DNA of 64,000 bases. Origin: Pseudomonas sp. PH1b. GTDB lineage: Bacteria; Pseudomonadota; Gammaproteobacteria; Pseudomonadales; Pseudomonadaceae. A program made the position numbers and the translations under genes. The DNA lies in assembly GCF_000633395.1 (NCBI RefSeq), contig NZ_AYMU01000009.1, forward strand, positions 281,572 to 345,571, in the 5' to 3' direction. Under the pieces are notes generated by a model that was given only the letters and a program-made list of their open reading frames with translations, did no database searches and was not told the origin of the DNA. Shown here one piece after another: positions 42,787-53,277 of this stretch (its first letter is position 1; every line of letters starts with the position of its first letter).

Positions 42787-42821
42787 AAAAAAACGGGGCC
42801 ATTGGCATGGCCCCGTTTTTA
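42787..42821. terminator. Strong bidirectional terminator between the EDB-type cluster and ssb
   Basis: Perfect 10-base arms ACGGGGCCAT and ATGGCCCCGT, loop TGGC, flanked by A6 and T5 runs. It is 10 bases after the last cluster gene and 27 bases from the ssb stop, so it can end transcription in both directions. Confidence 0.95.
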
Positions 42822-42847
42822 TCGATGCTGAACGCGAAGGTATGCGA

Positions 42848-43357
42848 TCAGAACGGAATATCGTCATCAAAGCTGTCGAAGTCCGGGGCCGGCTGCGGAG
42901 CGGCCTGCTGTGGCGCTGGACGCGACTCACGCTGTGGCTGCGGAGCAGGACGGGACTGCTGAGGGCGTGGTGCCGAGTTGGACATGCCGCCCTGGCCTTG
43001 CTGGTCGCCCTGTGGACGGCCACCCAGCAGCTGCATGGTGCCCTGCATGTCGACGATGATTTCGGTGGTGTAACGCTTGATACCGTCTTTTTCCCACTCG
43101 CGGGTCTGCAGTTTGCCCTCGATGTAGACCTGCGAACCCTTGCGCAGGTACTCGCCAGCAATCTCCGCGACCTTGCCGAACATCGACACACGGTGCCACT
43201 CGGTGCGCTCGACCTTCTGACCGGTCTGCTTGTCGGTCCACTGCTCACTGGTGGCCAGACTCAGGTTGGTCACGGCGTTACCGTTAGGCAGGTAGCGAAC
43301 TTCGGGATCCTGGCCGCAAGTACCGACCAATATGACTTTGTTAACCCCACGGGCCAT
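42848..43357 (-). CDS. ssb: Single-stranded DNA-binding protein
   Basis: A 169-residue homotetrameric single-strand DNA-binding protein. The OB-fold is residues 1-112 (MARGVNKVILVGTCGQDPEVRY, then TEWHRVSMFGKVAEIAGEYLRKGSQVYIEGKLQTREWE). A Gln/Pro/Arg-rich disordered linker follows (113-158) and the C-terminus ends DSFDDDIPF, the tip that binds repair and replication partners. It is 9 bases downstream of the MFS gene and so may be co-transcribed with it, as in P. aeruginosa PA4232-PA4233. Confidence 0.98.
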   Translation of the reverse strand: MARGVNKVILVGTCGQDPEVRYLPNGNAVTNLSLATSEQWTDKQTGQKVERTEWHRVSMFGKVAEIAGEYLRKGSQVYIEGKLQTREWEKDGIKRYTTEIIVDMQGTMQLLGGRPQGDQQGQGGMSNSAPRPQQSRPAPQPQRESRPAPQQAAPQPAPDFDSFDDDIPF

Positions 43358-43366
43358 AACGTTCTC

Positions 43367-44761
43367 CTAGGCTTCGCGCGGCGACGGCGCTGAGTTGACC
43401 AACTGCTCGAGCGTCGCGCGATCCAATAATTCGGTGTCCAATTTGATGTAAATGGCAGCCTCTTCGGCCACCACCACGGCATCTGTTACTCCAGCGACGG
43501 CTTTCAGGCGCTCGACCAGACCGGCTTCGCGGATCGCTTCGGGCGATAACGGCAAGCGCAGGCTCGTCACATATGGAGGCTCGCGCATGGTAACAGCAAA
43601 GGCCAGCCAGAGTGCAGCCAGACCTGCGCATCCCAGGAACACAACCGACAAACCGCCATGCTGGAACAACCAGCCGCCGAGAATGCCACCCAGTGCCGAA
43701 CCAAGGAACTGGCTGGTGGAATACACCCCCATCGCCGTGCCCTTGCCTCCTGCCGGTGAAACCTTGCTGATCAGCGACGGCAAGGACGCCTCCAGCAGGT
43801 TGAAGGCGGTGAAGAACACCACGGTGCCGATCACCAGCGCACGCAAGCTGTCGCCGAACTTCCAGAAGAATAGCTCGGTGAGCAGCAGCGTACTGACCGC
43901 GCCGAGCAGAACTCGTTTCATCTTGCGTTTTTTCTCGCCATAGATGATGAACGGGATCATGGCGAAGAAGGAAATCAGCAACGCGGTGAGGTACACCCAC
44001 CAATGCTGCTCCTTGGGCAGGCCGGCTTTTTCCACCAGAGCCAGGGGCAAGGCGACGAAGCTCGACATCAGCATCGCATGCAACACGAAGATGCCCAGAT
44101 CCAGGCGCAGCAGATCGGGATGCTTGAGGGTCGGGAGCAATGCCTGGCGCGCCACCCCGGACTCACGGTGCTGCAGCGGTCCGGTGGAGCGCGGCACCAT
44201 GAAGGCGACGATAAGAATGCCTACCAGGGCCATCGCCCCGGTTGCCAGGAACAACCCGGAGAGCCCGAAGCTACGAGTCAGCAGCGGCCCCACCACCATG
44301 GCCACTGCGAACGACAGGCCGATGGTCATGCCGATCATGGCCATGGCCTTGGTCCGGTGCTGCTCGCGGGTCAGGTCCGACAAGAGCGCCATCACTGCGG
44401 CGGAAATCGCCCCGGCGCCCTGCAGGATACGCCCGGCGATCACGCCCCAGATCGAGTCGGCATTGGCGGCCAGCACGCTGCCCAGAGCAAATACGATCAG
44501 CCCCAGATAAATCACTGGACGGCGACCGATGCGGTCGGAAATGATGCCGAAGGGAATCTGAAAAACCGCCTGGGTCAGGCCATAGGCACCAATCGCCAAC
44601 CCGATCAGGGCCGGGGTCGCCCCCGCCAGATCCATTCCATAGGTCGCCAGGACCGGCAGTACCATAAACATGCCAAGCATACGGAAGGCGAACACCAGGG
44701 CCAGACCGCTTGCCGCGCGGGTCTCGCTGCCACTCATGCGTTCGCTGTGGGGATCGTGCAT
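43367..44761 (-). CDS. YajR-like MFS transporter with C-terminal soluble domain
   Basis: A 464-residue inner-membrane protein. Twelve helices span about 20-400; motif A appears as IPFGIISDRIGRRPVIYLGL and there is a GAGAISAAVMALLSDLT stretch. Residues 395-464 form a small cytosolic ferredoxin-like domain (LVERLKAVAGVTDAVVVAEEAAIYIKLDTELLD), the YAM domain of E. coli YajR. The substrate is unknown; drug-efflux labels are by homology only. An alternative start 8 residues later (MSGSETRA) is possible. It is divergent from uvrA and upstream of ssb. Confidence 0.9.
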   Translation of the reverse strand: MHDPHSERMSGSETRAASGLALVFAFRMLGMFMVLPVLATYGMDLAGATPALIGLAIGAYGLTQAVFQIPFGIISDRIGRRPVIYLGLIVFALGSVLAANADSIWGVIAGRILQGAGAISAAVMALLSDLTREQHRTKAMAMIGMTIGLSFAVAMVVGPLLTRSFGLSGLFLATGAMALVGILIVAFMVPRSTGPLQHRESGVARQALLPTLKHPDLLRLDLGIFVLHAMLMSSFVALPLALVEKAGLPKEQHWWVYLTALLISFFAMIPFIIYGEKKRKMKRVLLGAVSTLLLTELFFWKFGDSLRALVIGTVVFFTAFNLLEASLPSLISKVSPAGGKGTAMGVYSTSQFLGSALGGILGGWLFQHGGLSVVFLGCAGLAALWLAFAVTMREPPYVTSLRLPLSPEAIREAGLVERLKAVAGVTDAVVVAEEAAIYIKLDTELLDRATLEQLVNSAPSPREA

Positions 44762-44939
44762 GGATAAACCTCATGTGAACCGGCGGCGATTCTACCAGTC
44801 CGATCGATTGAGGGGGTATATGGCGACGCTTTGCCGCGCAGCCCTCGCCAGCGTTCGAAAAAGCACCGCTGGATAGTGTGCATCCATCCAGTGTTTAGTT
44901 TTATACTCCTGCCTTTACGCCCGCCGATCGAGGCCACTT

Positions 44940-47774
<2,835 letters not shown>

Positions 47775-47782
47775 GGCCCATG

Positions 47783-47822
47783 AAAAAAGCCCCTGTCACC
47801 TTTCGGTGACAGGGGCTTTTTA
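47783..47822 (+). terminator. Intrinsic terminator of uvrA
   Basis: Perfect arms AAAAAGCCCCTGTCACC and GGTGACAGGGGCTTTTT with a TTTC loop, starting 9 bases after the uvrA stop and ending in a T-run. On the minus strand the A-run also allows it to end bfr transcription. Confidence 0.96.
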
Positions 47823-47892
47823 ACATCTAAGAATATTCGCGCCATCTCTAGGAACGAGACATCTCGTTATCCGGCGGCAACGCCGGCAGCCG

Positions 47893-48357
47893 TCAGAATT
47901 GCGACTGCAGGTAGTTCTCCAGGCCGATGGACTTGATCAGGCCCAACTGCTTTTCCAGCCAGTAGGTGTGATCTTCTTCGGTATCCGCCAATTGAATGCG
48001 CAGGATATCGCGGCTGACGTAGTCCTTGTGCAGCTCACACAGTTCGATGCCTTTGCACAACGCCGCGCGGACCTTGTATTCCAGCCGCAGATCGCTGGCC
48101 AGCATATCCGGCACGGTGGTACCGGTGTCGAGATCGTCGGGACGCATGCGCGGCGTGCCTTCGAGCATCAGGATGCGACGCATCAGGGCATCAGCGTGTT
48201 GCGCCTCTTCTTCCATTTCATGATTGATACGCTCGTAGAGCTTGGTGAAGCCCCAGTCTTCGTACATACGTGAGTGGATGAAATATTGGTCACGTGCTGC
48301 CAGTTCGCCCGTCAGCAACGTGTTGAGATAATCGATTACGTCCGGGTGACCTTGCAT
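47893..48357 (-). CDS. bfrA: Bacterioferritin-family iron storage protein lacking the heme Met (FtnA-like)
   Basis: A 154-residue ferritin-fold protein. It starts MQGHPDVIDYLNTLLTGELAARDQYFIH and ends LGLIKSIGLENYLQSQF, both bacterioferritin features. Ferroxidase ligands E18, E51 and H54 are present, and the late EEDH should supply E127/H130. At position 52, where heme-binding bacterioferritins have Met, this protein has Ala, as in the P. aeruginosa PA4235 protein that was shown to be a heme-free FtnA. The start was set at this ATG because the upstream 42 residues of the same frame are not ferritin-like. It sits next to katA, as in other pseudomonads. Confidence 0.92.
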   Translation of the reverse strand: MQGHPDVIDYLNTLLTGELAARDQYFIHSRMYEDWGFTKLYERINHEMEEEAQHADALMRRILMLEGTPRMRPDDLDTGTTVPDMLASDLRLEYKVRAALCKGIELCELHKDYVSRDILRIQLADTEEDHTYWLEKQLGLIKSIGLENYLQSQF

Positions 48358-48470
48358 CGCCCTACATCTCCCTGCTTGAAAGTGGATAGTTTGAACCAAG
48401 CTGACTTGCAGGTCACTTAGAAATAACTGAAAAAGTGAAGAATATCCGAGAAAAGCAGTATAAATAACGC

Positions 48471-48496
48471 AAAAACCGCCCAAATGAGGGCGGTTC
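48471..48496 (-). terminator. Intrinsic terminator of katA
   Basis: On the minus strand AACCGCCC, loop TCATTT, GGGCGGTT followed by TTTGCG. It begins 16 bases downstream of the katA stop. The T-run is short but the stem is perfect. Confidence 0.9.
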
Positions 48497-48512
48497 TGCT
48501 TCTTATTTAGAC

Positions 48513-49961
48513 TTACTTGAGCGATACGCCCAATGCCTTGGCGATACCTTCCCCAAAGGCTGGGTCGGCCTTGAAGAAGTGTTGCAACTGACGCTCAACA
48601 ACATCCCCACTCACACCGGCCATTGCTCCGGAGATATTGCTGATCAGCAAGGCCTTCTGCTCATCGTTCATGAGGCGGAAAAGAGCACCCGCATGGCTGT
48701 AGTAGTCCGTGTCCTCACGGTGGTCGTAGCGATCTGCTGCGCCGCTGAGAGCCAGAGCCGGCTCGGCATAGCGTGGAGCCTGTTTTGGTGCATCAGCGTA
48801 GCTGTTGGGCTCGTAGTTCGGGGCAGCGCCGCCGTTAGGACCGAACGCCATTGAGCCATCGCGCTGATAGCTGTTCACCGGGCTCAAAGGAGCGTTCACC
48901 GGCAGTTGCTGGTGGTTGGTCCCCACGCGATAGCGGTGAGCATCTGCGTAAGCGAATACCCGGCCCTGAAGCATGCGGTCCGGTGACAGACCTACACCCG
49001 GCACCATGTTGCTTGGACCAAAGGCGGCCTGCTCGACTTCAGCAAAGTAATTCTGCGGGTTGCGATTGAGCTCCAACTCACCCACTTCGATCAGCGGGAA
49101 CTCTTTCTGCGACCAGGTCTTGGTCACGTCGAAGGGGTTCTCGTAATGAGCCGCTGCTTGAGCTTCGGTCATGATCTGGATGCAGACACGCCACTTCGGA
49201 AACTCGCCGCGCTCGATTGCATCGAACAGGTCGCGCTGGGCGTAATCCGGATCAGTACCTGCCAGACGGGCAGCGTCTGCCGGAGCCAGGTTTTTGATCC
49301 CCTGCTTGGTTTTGTAGTGCCACTTGACCCAGTGCCGCTCACCCTTGGCGTTGATCAGGCTGTACGTGTGACTGCCAAAGCCGTGCATATGACGATAGCC
49401 ATCCGGAATCCCCCGATCAGAGAAGAGAATGGTTACCTGGTGCAGCGCCTCGGGCGAATGCGACCAGAAATCCCACATCATCTGCGCACTTTTCAGGTTG
49501 CTCTGGGGCAGACGCTTCTGGGTGTGGATGAAATCGGGAAACTTCAACGGATCGCGGATGAAGAACACCGGGGTGTTGTTGCCAACGATGTCCCAGTTGC
49601 CTTCTTCGGTGTAGAACTTGAGGGCGAAACCCCGTGGGTCGCGCTCGGTATCTGCCGAGCCACGCTCACCGCCCACTGTGGAGAAGCGCAGGAAGGTCGG
49701 CGTCTGCTTGCCGACTGATTCAAACAGCTTCGCGCTGGTGTATTGAGAAATATCGCGAGAAACAGTGAAGGTGCCGTAGGCGCCCGATCCCTTGGCGTGT
49801 ACACGGCGCTCAGGAATATTCTCGCGGTTGAAATGGGCAAGCTTTTCGATCAGGTGAAAATCTTCGAGAAGCAAAGGGCCCCGAGGGCCGGCAGAACGGG
49901 AGTTCTGGTTATCAGCGACAGGAGCGCCACTAGCGGTAGTAAGAGTTTTGGTTTGGCTCAT
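48513..49961 (-). CDS. katA: Heme catalase (small-subunit, KatA type)
   Basis: A 482-residue heme catalase that breaks hydrogen peroxide down to water and oxygen. The distal His is in ERRVHAKGSGAYGTF (near 56), the Asn in IVGNNTPVFFIRDP (near 129) and the proximal Tyr in RVFAYADAHRYR (near 340). The length fits the small-subunit clade that binds NADPH. The ATG chosen gives MSQTKTLTTASG; a TTG two codons upstream is in frame but the AGGAAG site fits the ATG. The katA-bfr order matches P. aeruginosa PA4236-PA4235, where BfrA/FtnA supplies iron for KatA. Confidence 0.97.
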   Translation of the reverse strand: MSQTKTLTTASGAPVADNQNSRSAGPRGPLLLEDFHLIEKLAHFNRENIPERRVHAKGSGAYGTFTVSRDISQYTSAKLFESVGKQTPTFLRFSTVGGERGSADTERDPRGFALKFYTEEGNWDIVGNNTPVFFIRDPLKFPDFIHTQKRLPQSNLKSAQMMWDFWSHSPEALHQVTILFSDRGIPDGYRHMHGFGSHTYSLINAKGERHWVKWHYKTKQGIKNLAPADAARLAGTDPDYAQRDLFDAIERGEFPKWRVCIQIMTEAQAAAHYENPFDVTKTWSQKEFPLIEVGELELNRNPQNYFAEVEQAAFGPSNMVPGVGLSPDRMLQGRVFAYADAHRYRVGTNHQQLPVNAPLSPVNSYQRDGSMAFGPNGGAAPNYEPNSYADAPKQAPRYAEPALALSGAADRYDHREDTDYYSHAGALFRLMNDEQKALLISNISGAMAGVSGDVVERQLQHFFKADPAFGEGIAKALGVSLK

Positions 49962-50090
49962 GCTCAATCTTCCTCTGTCAGTCCGTGAAACTGCCGGCTA
50001 ATCGGCCGAGGAAGAGTATTGACCAACAGTGTTACAAGATCCAATGCATTACATATTCGCTAACGATAGAAATATCTAATACATACAGCA

Positions 50091-50121
50091 ACAAAAAACC
50101 GGGCACTAGGCCCGGTTTCTT
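50091..50121 (-). terminator. Intrinsic terminator after rplQ
   Basis: Arms AAACCGGGC and GCCCGGTTT with loop ACTAG (plus-strand reading); on the minus strand the stem is followed by TTTTTTG. It lies 20-45 bases after the rplQ stop and ends the alpha operon. Confidence 0.93.
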
Positions 50122-50137
50122 GTTTCAGACTGACGTC

Positions 50138-50524
50138 TTACTCAGCGGATACAGCTTCACCGCCGACAGCACGATCAACCAGTTCAACGTACGCCATAGG
50201 AGCGTTGTCGCCAGCGCGGAAACCGCACTTGAGGATGCGCAGGTAGCCACCCTCACGGGTAGCGTAACGCTTGCCCAGGTCGTTGAAGAGCTTACCAACG
50301 ATGGCTTTCGAACGAGTACGGTCGAAAGCCAGACGGCGGTTAGCCAGGCTGTCTGTCTTGGCCAAAGTGATCAGCGGCTCGGCAACGCGGCGCAGTTCTT
50401 TAGCTTTCGGCAGTGTAGTTTTGATCAGCTCGTGCTCGAACAGCGACACCGCCATGTTTTGGAACATGGCCTTGCGGTGCGAGCTGGTGCGGCTCAGGTG
50501 ACGCCCACTTTTACGATGACGCAT
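50138..50524 (-). CDS. rplQ: 50S ribosomal protein L17
   Basis: A 128-residue large-subunit protein. The opening MRHRKSGRHLSRTSSHRKAMFQNMAVSLFEHE is the L17 signature, followed by ELRRVAEPLITLAKTDSLANRRLAFDRTRSK and GYLRILKCGFRAGDNAPMAYVELVDR. It is the last gene of the alpha operon, 42 bases after rpoA, with a terminator after its stop. Confidence 0.98.
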   Translation of the reverse strand: MRHRKSGRHLSRTSSHRKAMFQNMAVSLFEHELIKTTLPKAKELRRVAEPLITLAKTDSLANRRLAFDRTRSKAIVGKLFNDLGKRYATREGGYLRILKCGFRAGDNAPMAYVELVDRAVGGEAVSAE

Positions 50525-50566
50525 GGTTCATTCCTTACCAAACACAACGTTCGGTGATTACGACGA

Positions 50567-51568
50567 TCAGGCAGTCGCCTTGTCGTCCTTCTTAAGACTT
50601 GCAGGCGGCCAGTTGTCGAGGCGCATGCCGAGGGACAGACCGCGGGAGGCCAGAACGTCCTTGATTTCAGTCAAGGATTTCTTGCCCAGGTTCGGAGTCT
50701 TCAACAGTTCTACTTCGGTACGCTGAATCAGGTCGCCGATGTAGTAAATGTTTTCCGCCTTAAGGCAGTTAGCCGAACGTACAGTCAGTTCCAGATCGTC
50801 AACCGGGCGAAGCAGGATCGGATCGATCTCGTCTTCTTGCTCGACTACCACTGGCTCACTGTCACCTTTGAGGTCGACGAACGCAGCCAACTGCTGTTGC
50901 AGGATGGTTGCAGCACGGCGGATAGCCTCTTCAGGATCCAGGGTACCGTTGGTTTCCAGATCAATAACCAGCTTGTCCAGGTTAGTACGCTGCTCGACAC
51001 GGGCGTTTTCCACCACGTATGCGATACGGCGAACCGGGCTGAACGAAGAGTCAAGCTGCAAGCGACCAATGCTGCGGCTTTCGTCTTCATCGCTCTGACG
51101 CGAGTCGGCCGGTTCATAACCACGACCACGAGCTACTACGAGCTTCATGTTCAGGGCGCCGTTAGACGCCAGGTTAGCGATTACGTGATCGGGGTTAACG
51201 ATCTCGACATCATGATCCAGCTGAATATCGGCAGCGGTAACCACCCCCGAACCCTTCTTCGACAAGGTCAGCGTAACTTCGTCACGGCCGTGCAGCTTGA
51301 TAGCCAGACCTTTAAGGTTCAACAGGATTTCAATTACGTCTTCCTGTACACCTTCGATGGCGCTGTACTCGTGGAGCACACCGTCAATCTCGGCCTCGAC
51401 TACTGCACAGCCGGGCATTGAGGACAACAGGATGCGGCGCAGCGCGTTGCCCAGGGTGTGGCCAAAACCACGCTCGAGAGGCTCGAGGGTGATCTTGGCG
51501 CGGGTTGGACTGACAACCTGCACATCAATATGGCGGGGTGTCAGGAACTCATTTACCGAAATCTGCAT
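50567..51568 (-). CDS. rpoA: RNA polymerase alpha subunit
   Basis: A 333-residue subunit that seeds polymerase assembly. The N-terminal domain (1-235) starts MQISVNEFLTPRHIDVQ and has the LERGFGHTLGNALRRILLSSMPG dimer block. The C-terminal domain (about 250-325), which contacts UP elements and activators, has DLELTVRSANCLKAENIYYIGDLIQRTE and GLSLGMRLDNWPPASL. It stands 22 bases after rpsD in the alpha operon, as in other gammaproteobacteria. Confidence 0.99.
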   Translation of the reverse strand: MQISVNEFLTPRHIDVQVVSPTRAKITLEPLERGFGHTLGNALRRILLSSMPGCAVVEAEIDGVLHEYSAIEGVQEDVIEILLNLKGLAIKLHGRDEVTLTLSKKGSGVVTAADIQLDHDVEIVNPDHVIANLASNGALNMKLVVARGRGYEPADSRQSDEDESRSIGRLQLDSSFSPVRRIAYVVENARVEQRTNLDKLVIDLETNGTLDPEEAIRRAATILQQQLAAFVDLKGDSEPVVVEQEDEIDPILLRPVDDLELTVRSANCLKAENIYYIGDLIQRTEVELLKTPNLGKKSLTEIKDVLASRGLSLGMRLDNWPPASLKKDDKATA

Positions 51569-51590
51569 GGATGCACCTATTTTCTAGCCC

Positions 51591-52211
51591 TTACTTGGAG
51601 TAGAGCTCGACAATCAGGCTTTCGTTGATGTCGGCGGACAGATCACTGCGAGCTGGAACGTTCTTGAAAACGCCCGACTTCTTCTCAGTGTCTACTTCTA
51701 CCCATTCTACGCGGCCACGTTGAGCACACAGATCGAGAGCTTGGACAATGCGAAGTTGGTTTTTTGCTTTCTCGCGAACAGCAACCACGTCACCAGCACG
51801 AACCTGGAAGGACGGAACGTTAACGGTCTGACCGTTTACGCTGATCGACTTGTGCGATACCAGCTGACGGGATTCGGCACGAGTCGAACCGAAGCCCATG
51901 CGGTATACAACGTTGTCCAGACGGCATTCGAGCAGTTGCAGCAGGTTTTCACCGGTTGCGCCCTTCTTGCCAGCTGCTTGTTTGTAGTAACCGCTGAATT
52001 GACGCTCGAGTACGCCGTAGATACGACGAACTTTTTGCTTTTCACGCAGCTGGGTACCGTAGTCGGATTGACGACCACGACGCTGGCCATGGATGCCAGG
52101 AGCTGCTTCGATGTTGCACTTGGATTCGATAGCGCGCACGCCGCTCTTCAGGAAGAGATCGGTGCCTTCGCGACGAGCCAGTTTGCATTTTGGACCAATG
52201 TAACGAGCCAT
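51591..52211 (-). CDS. rpsD: 30S ribosomal protein S4
   Basis: A 206-residue primary 16S rRNA-binding protein and, in E. coli, the translational repressor of the alpha operon. It begins MARYIGPKCKLARREGTDLFLKSG, and the S4 RNA-binding domain is at about 95-160 (RLDNVVYRMGFGSTRAESRQLVSHKSISVNG). It lies 18 bases after rpsK. An S4 target would be expected in the rpsM leader. Confidence 0.98.
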   Translation of the reverse strand: MARYIGPKCKLARREGTDLFLKSGVRAIESKCNIEAAPGIHGQRRGRQSDYGTQLREKQKVRRIYGVLERQFSGYYKQAAGKKGATGENLLQLLECRLDNVVYRMGFGSTRAESRQLVSHKSISVNGQTVNVPSFQVRAGDVVAVREKAKNQLRIVQALDLCAQRGRVEWVEVDTEKKSGVFKNVPARSDLSADINESLIVELYSK

Positions 52212-52229
52212 TCTTTACAATCTCCTGGA

Positions 52230-52619
52230 TTACACGCGGCGCTTCTTCGGCGGACGGCACCCGTTGTGCGGGATTGGCGTCACGTCGGTGATGCTGGCGA
52301 TCTTGTAGCCACAGCCGTTCAAAGCGCGGACTGCGGATTCACGACCTGGACCTGGGCCCTTGACGTTAACGTCGAGGTTTTTCAGGCCATATTCCAGCGC
52401 AGCTTGACCAGCACGCTCAGCAGCTACTTGAGCAGCGAACGGGGTGGACTTGCGAGAACCGCGGAAACCCGAACCACCGGAGGTTGCCCAGGAAAGAGCG
52501 TTACCTTGACGGTCGGTGATGGTCACGATGGTGTTGTTGAAAGACGCGTGGATGTGGGCGATGCCATCAACCACTGTCTTTTTAATCTTTTTACGAGGAC
52601 GAGCAGCAGGTTTTGCCAT
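52230..52619 (-). CDS. rpsK: 30S ribosomal protein S11
   Basis: A 129-residue small-subunit platform protein. It has an arginine/lysine-rich N-terminus, then GIAHIHASFNNTIVTITDRQGNALSWA, GFRGSRKSTPFAAQ and the C-terminal SITDVTPIPHNGCRPPKKRRV, all standard. Thirty bases separate it from rpsM. Confidence 0.98.
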   Translation of the reverse strand: MAKPAARPRKKIKKTVVDGIAHIHASFNNTIVTITDRQGNALSWATSGGSGFRGSRKSTPFAAQVAAERAGQAALEYGLKNLDVNVKGPGPGRESAVRALNGCGYKIASITDVTPIPHNGCRPPKKRRV

Positions 52620-52649
52620 GACTAAATTCCTGTCGATTCGCTGGTGCGA

Positions 52650-53006
52650 TTACTTGCGGATCGGCTTACGCGGACCTTTGCGAGTACGCGCGTTGGTCTT
52701 GGTACGCTGACCGCGCACTGGAAGACCACGACGATGGCGCAGACCGCGGTAGCAGCCCAGATCCATCAAGCGTTTGATTTTCATGTTGATTTCGCGACGC
52801 AGGTCACCTTCAGTGGTGAACTTCGCCACTTCGCCACGCAGCTGTTCAATTTGCTCGTCGCTCAGATCCTTGATCTTCGCAGCTGGGTTGACCCCAGTCA
52901 CCGCGCAGATTTTCTGCGCAGTAGTGCGACCAACACCATAGATGTAGGTCAGCGAGATAACAGTATGCTTGTTATCTGGAATGTTAACGCCTGCAATACG
53001 GGCCAT
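52650..53006 (-). CDS. rpsM: 30S ribosomal protein S13
   Basis: A 118-residue head protein that contacts P-site tRNA and 23S rRNA bridges. MARIAGVNIPDNKHTVISLTYIYGVGRTTAQ is the family start and CYRGLRHRRGLPVRGQRTKTNARTRKGPRK the basic end. It is the first gene of the alpha operon, with its own promoter about 60-85 bases upstream of the start. The leader between them is where an S4-responsive structure would sit. Confidence 0.98.
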   Translation of the reverse strand: MARIAGVNIPDNKHTVISLTYIYGVGRTTAQKICAVTGVNPAAKIKDLSDEQIEQLRGEVAKFTTEGDLRREINMKIKRLMDLGCYRGLRHRRGLPVRGQRTKTNARTRKGPRKPIRK

Positions 53007-53065
53007 TCAGTGGGACTCCAATTGACAGCTACCTACGCCCCGGAAGCCAAGAAATAGGGCGCGAG

Positions 53066-53094
53066 ATAATATCGCTGTAATAACAAATAATCAA
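53066..53094 (-). promoter_or_regulatory. Sigma-70 promoter of the alpha operon (rpsM)
   Basis: Read on the minus strand: -35 TTGATT (53094-53089), a 17-base spacer and -10 TATTAT (53071-53066). Five of six -10 bases and four of six -35 bases match consensus with ideal spacing. Transcription should begin near 53059, leaving about a 50-base leader before rpsM. The -35 directly follows the hairpin that ends the spc operon. Confidence 0.85.
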
Positions 53095-53118
53095 CCCGGC
53101 AGCGCACTAGCTGCCGGG
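53095..53118 (-). terminator. Hairpin between rpmJ and rpsM
   Basis: Perfect 9-base arms CCCGGCAGC and GCTGCCGGG with a 6-base loop, 19 bases after the rpmJ stop. On the minus strand it is followed by TTGATTATTTG, which is T-rich rather than a pure T-run and doubles as the -35 region of the rpsM promoter. It probably reduces read-through from the spc operon. Confidence 0.75.
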
Positions 53119-53136
53119 CTTGAAGCACAATCACAC

Positions 53137-53253
53137 TCAGCCTTGGCGCTGTTTGTGACGCGGTTCCGCGCTGCAAATTACTCGAACAACACCTTCGCGG
53201 CGAATAATCTTGCAGTTACGGCACAGCTTTTTCACCGATGCACGAACTTTCAT
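53137..53253 (-). CDS. rpmJ: 50S ribosomal protein L36 (zinc-binding type)
   Basis: A 38-residue protein, [19 protein letters not shown]..., ending EPRHKQRQG. The zinc ligands C11, C14, C27 and H32 are all present, so this is the zinc-containing (C+) form. Pseudomonads usually have a second, zinc-free L36 under Zur control elsewhere, which would replace this one in zinc shortage. It sits 24 bases after secY and ends the spc operon. Confidence 0.97.
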
Positions 53254-53277
53254 CACCAACTCCTCGAACCTTATGGA

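Noticed and set aside
44869..44891. CTGGAT...ATCCAG inverted repeat upstream of uvrA as a LexA box
   Set aside because: The arms are 11 bases apart, which does not fit the CTGT-N8-ACAG spacing; more likely chance.
50030..50085. TTAG/CTAT-like half-sites upstream of katA as an OxyR box
   Set aside because: The half-sites are spaced 6-9 bases apart in an order that does not match the ATAGnT-n3-AnCTAT pattern.
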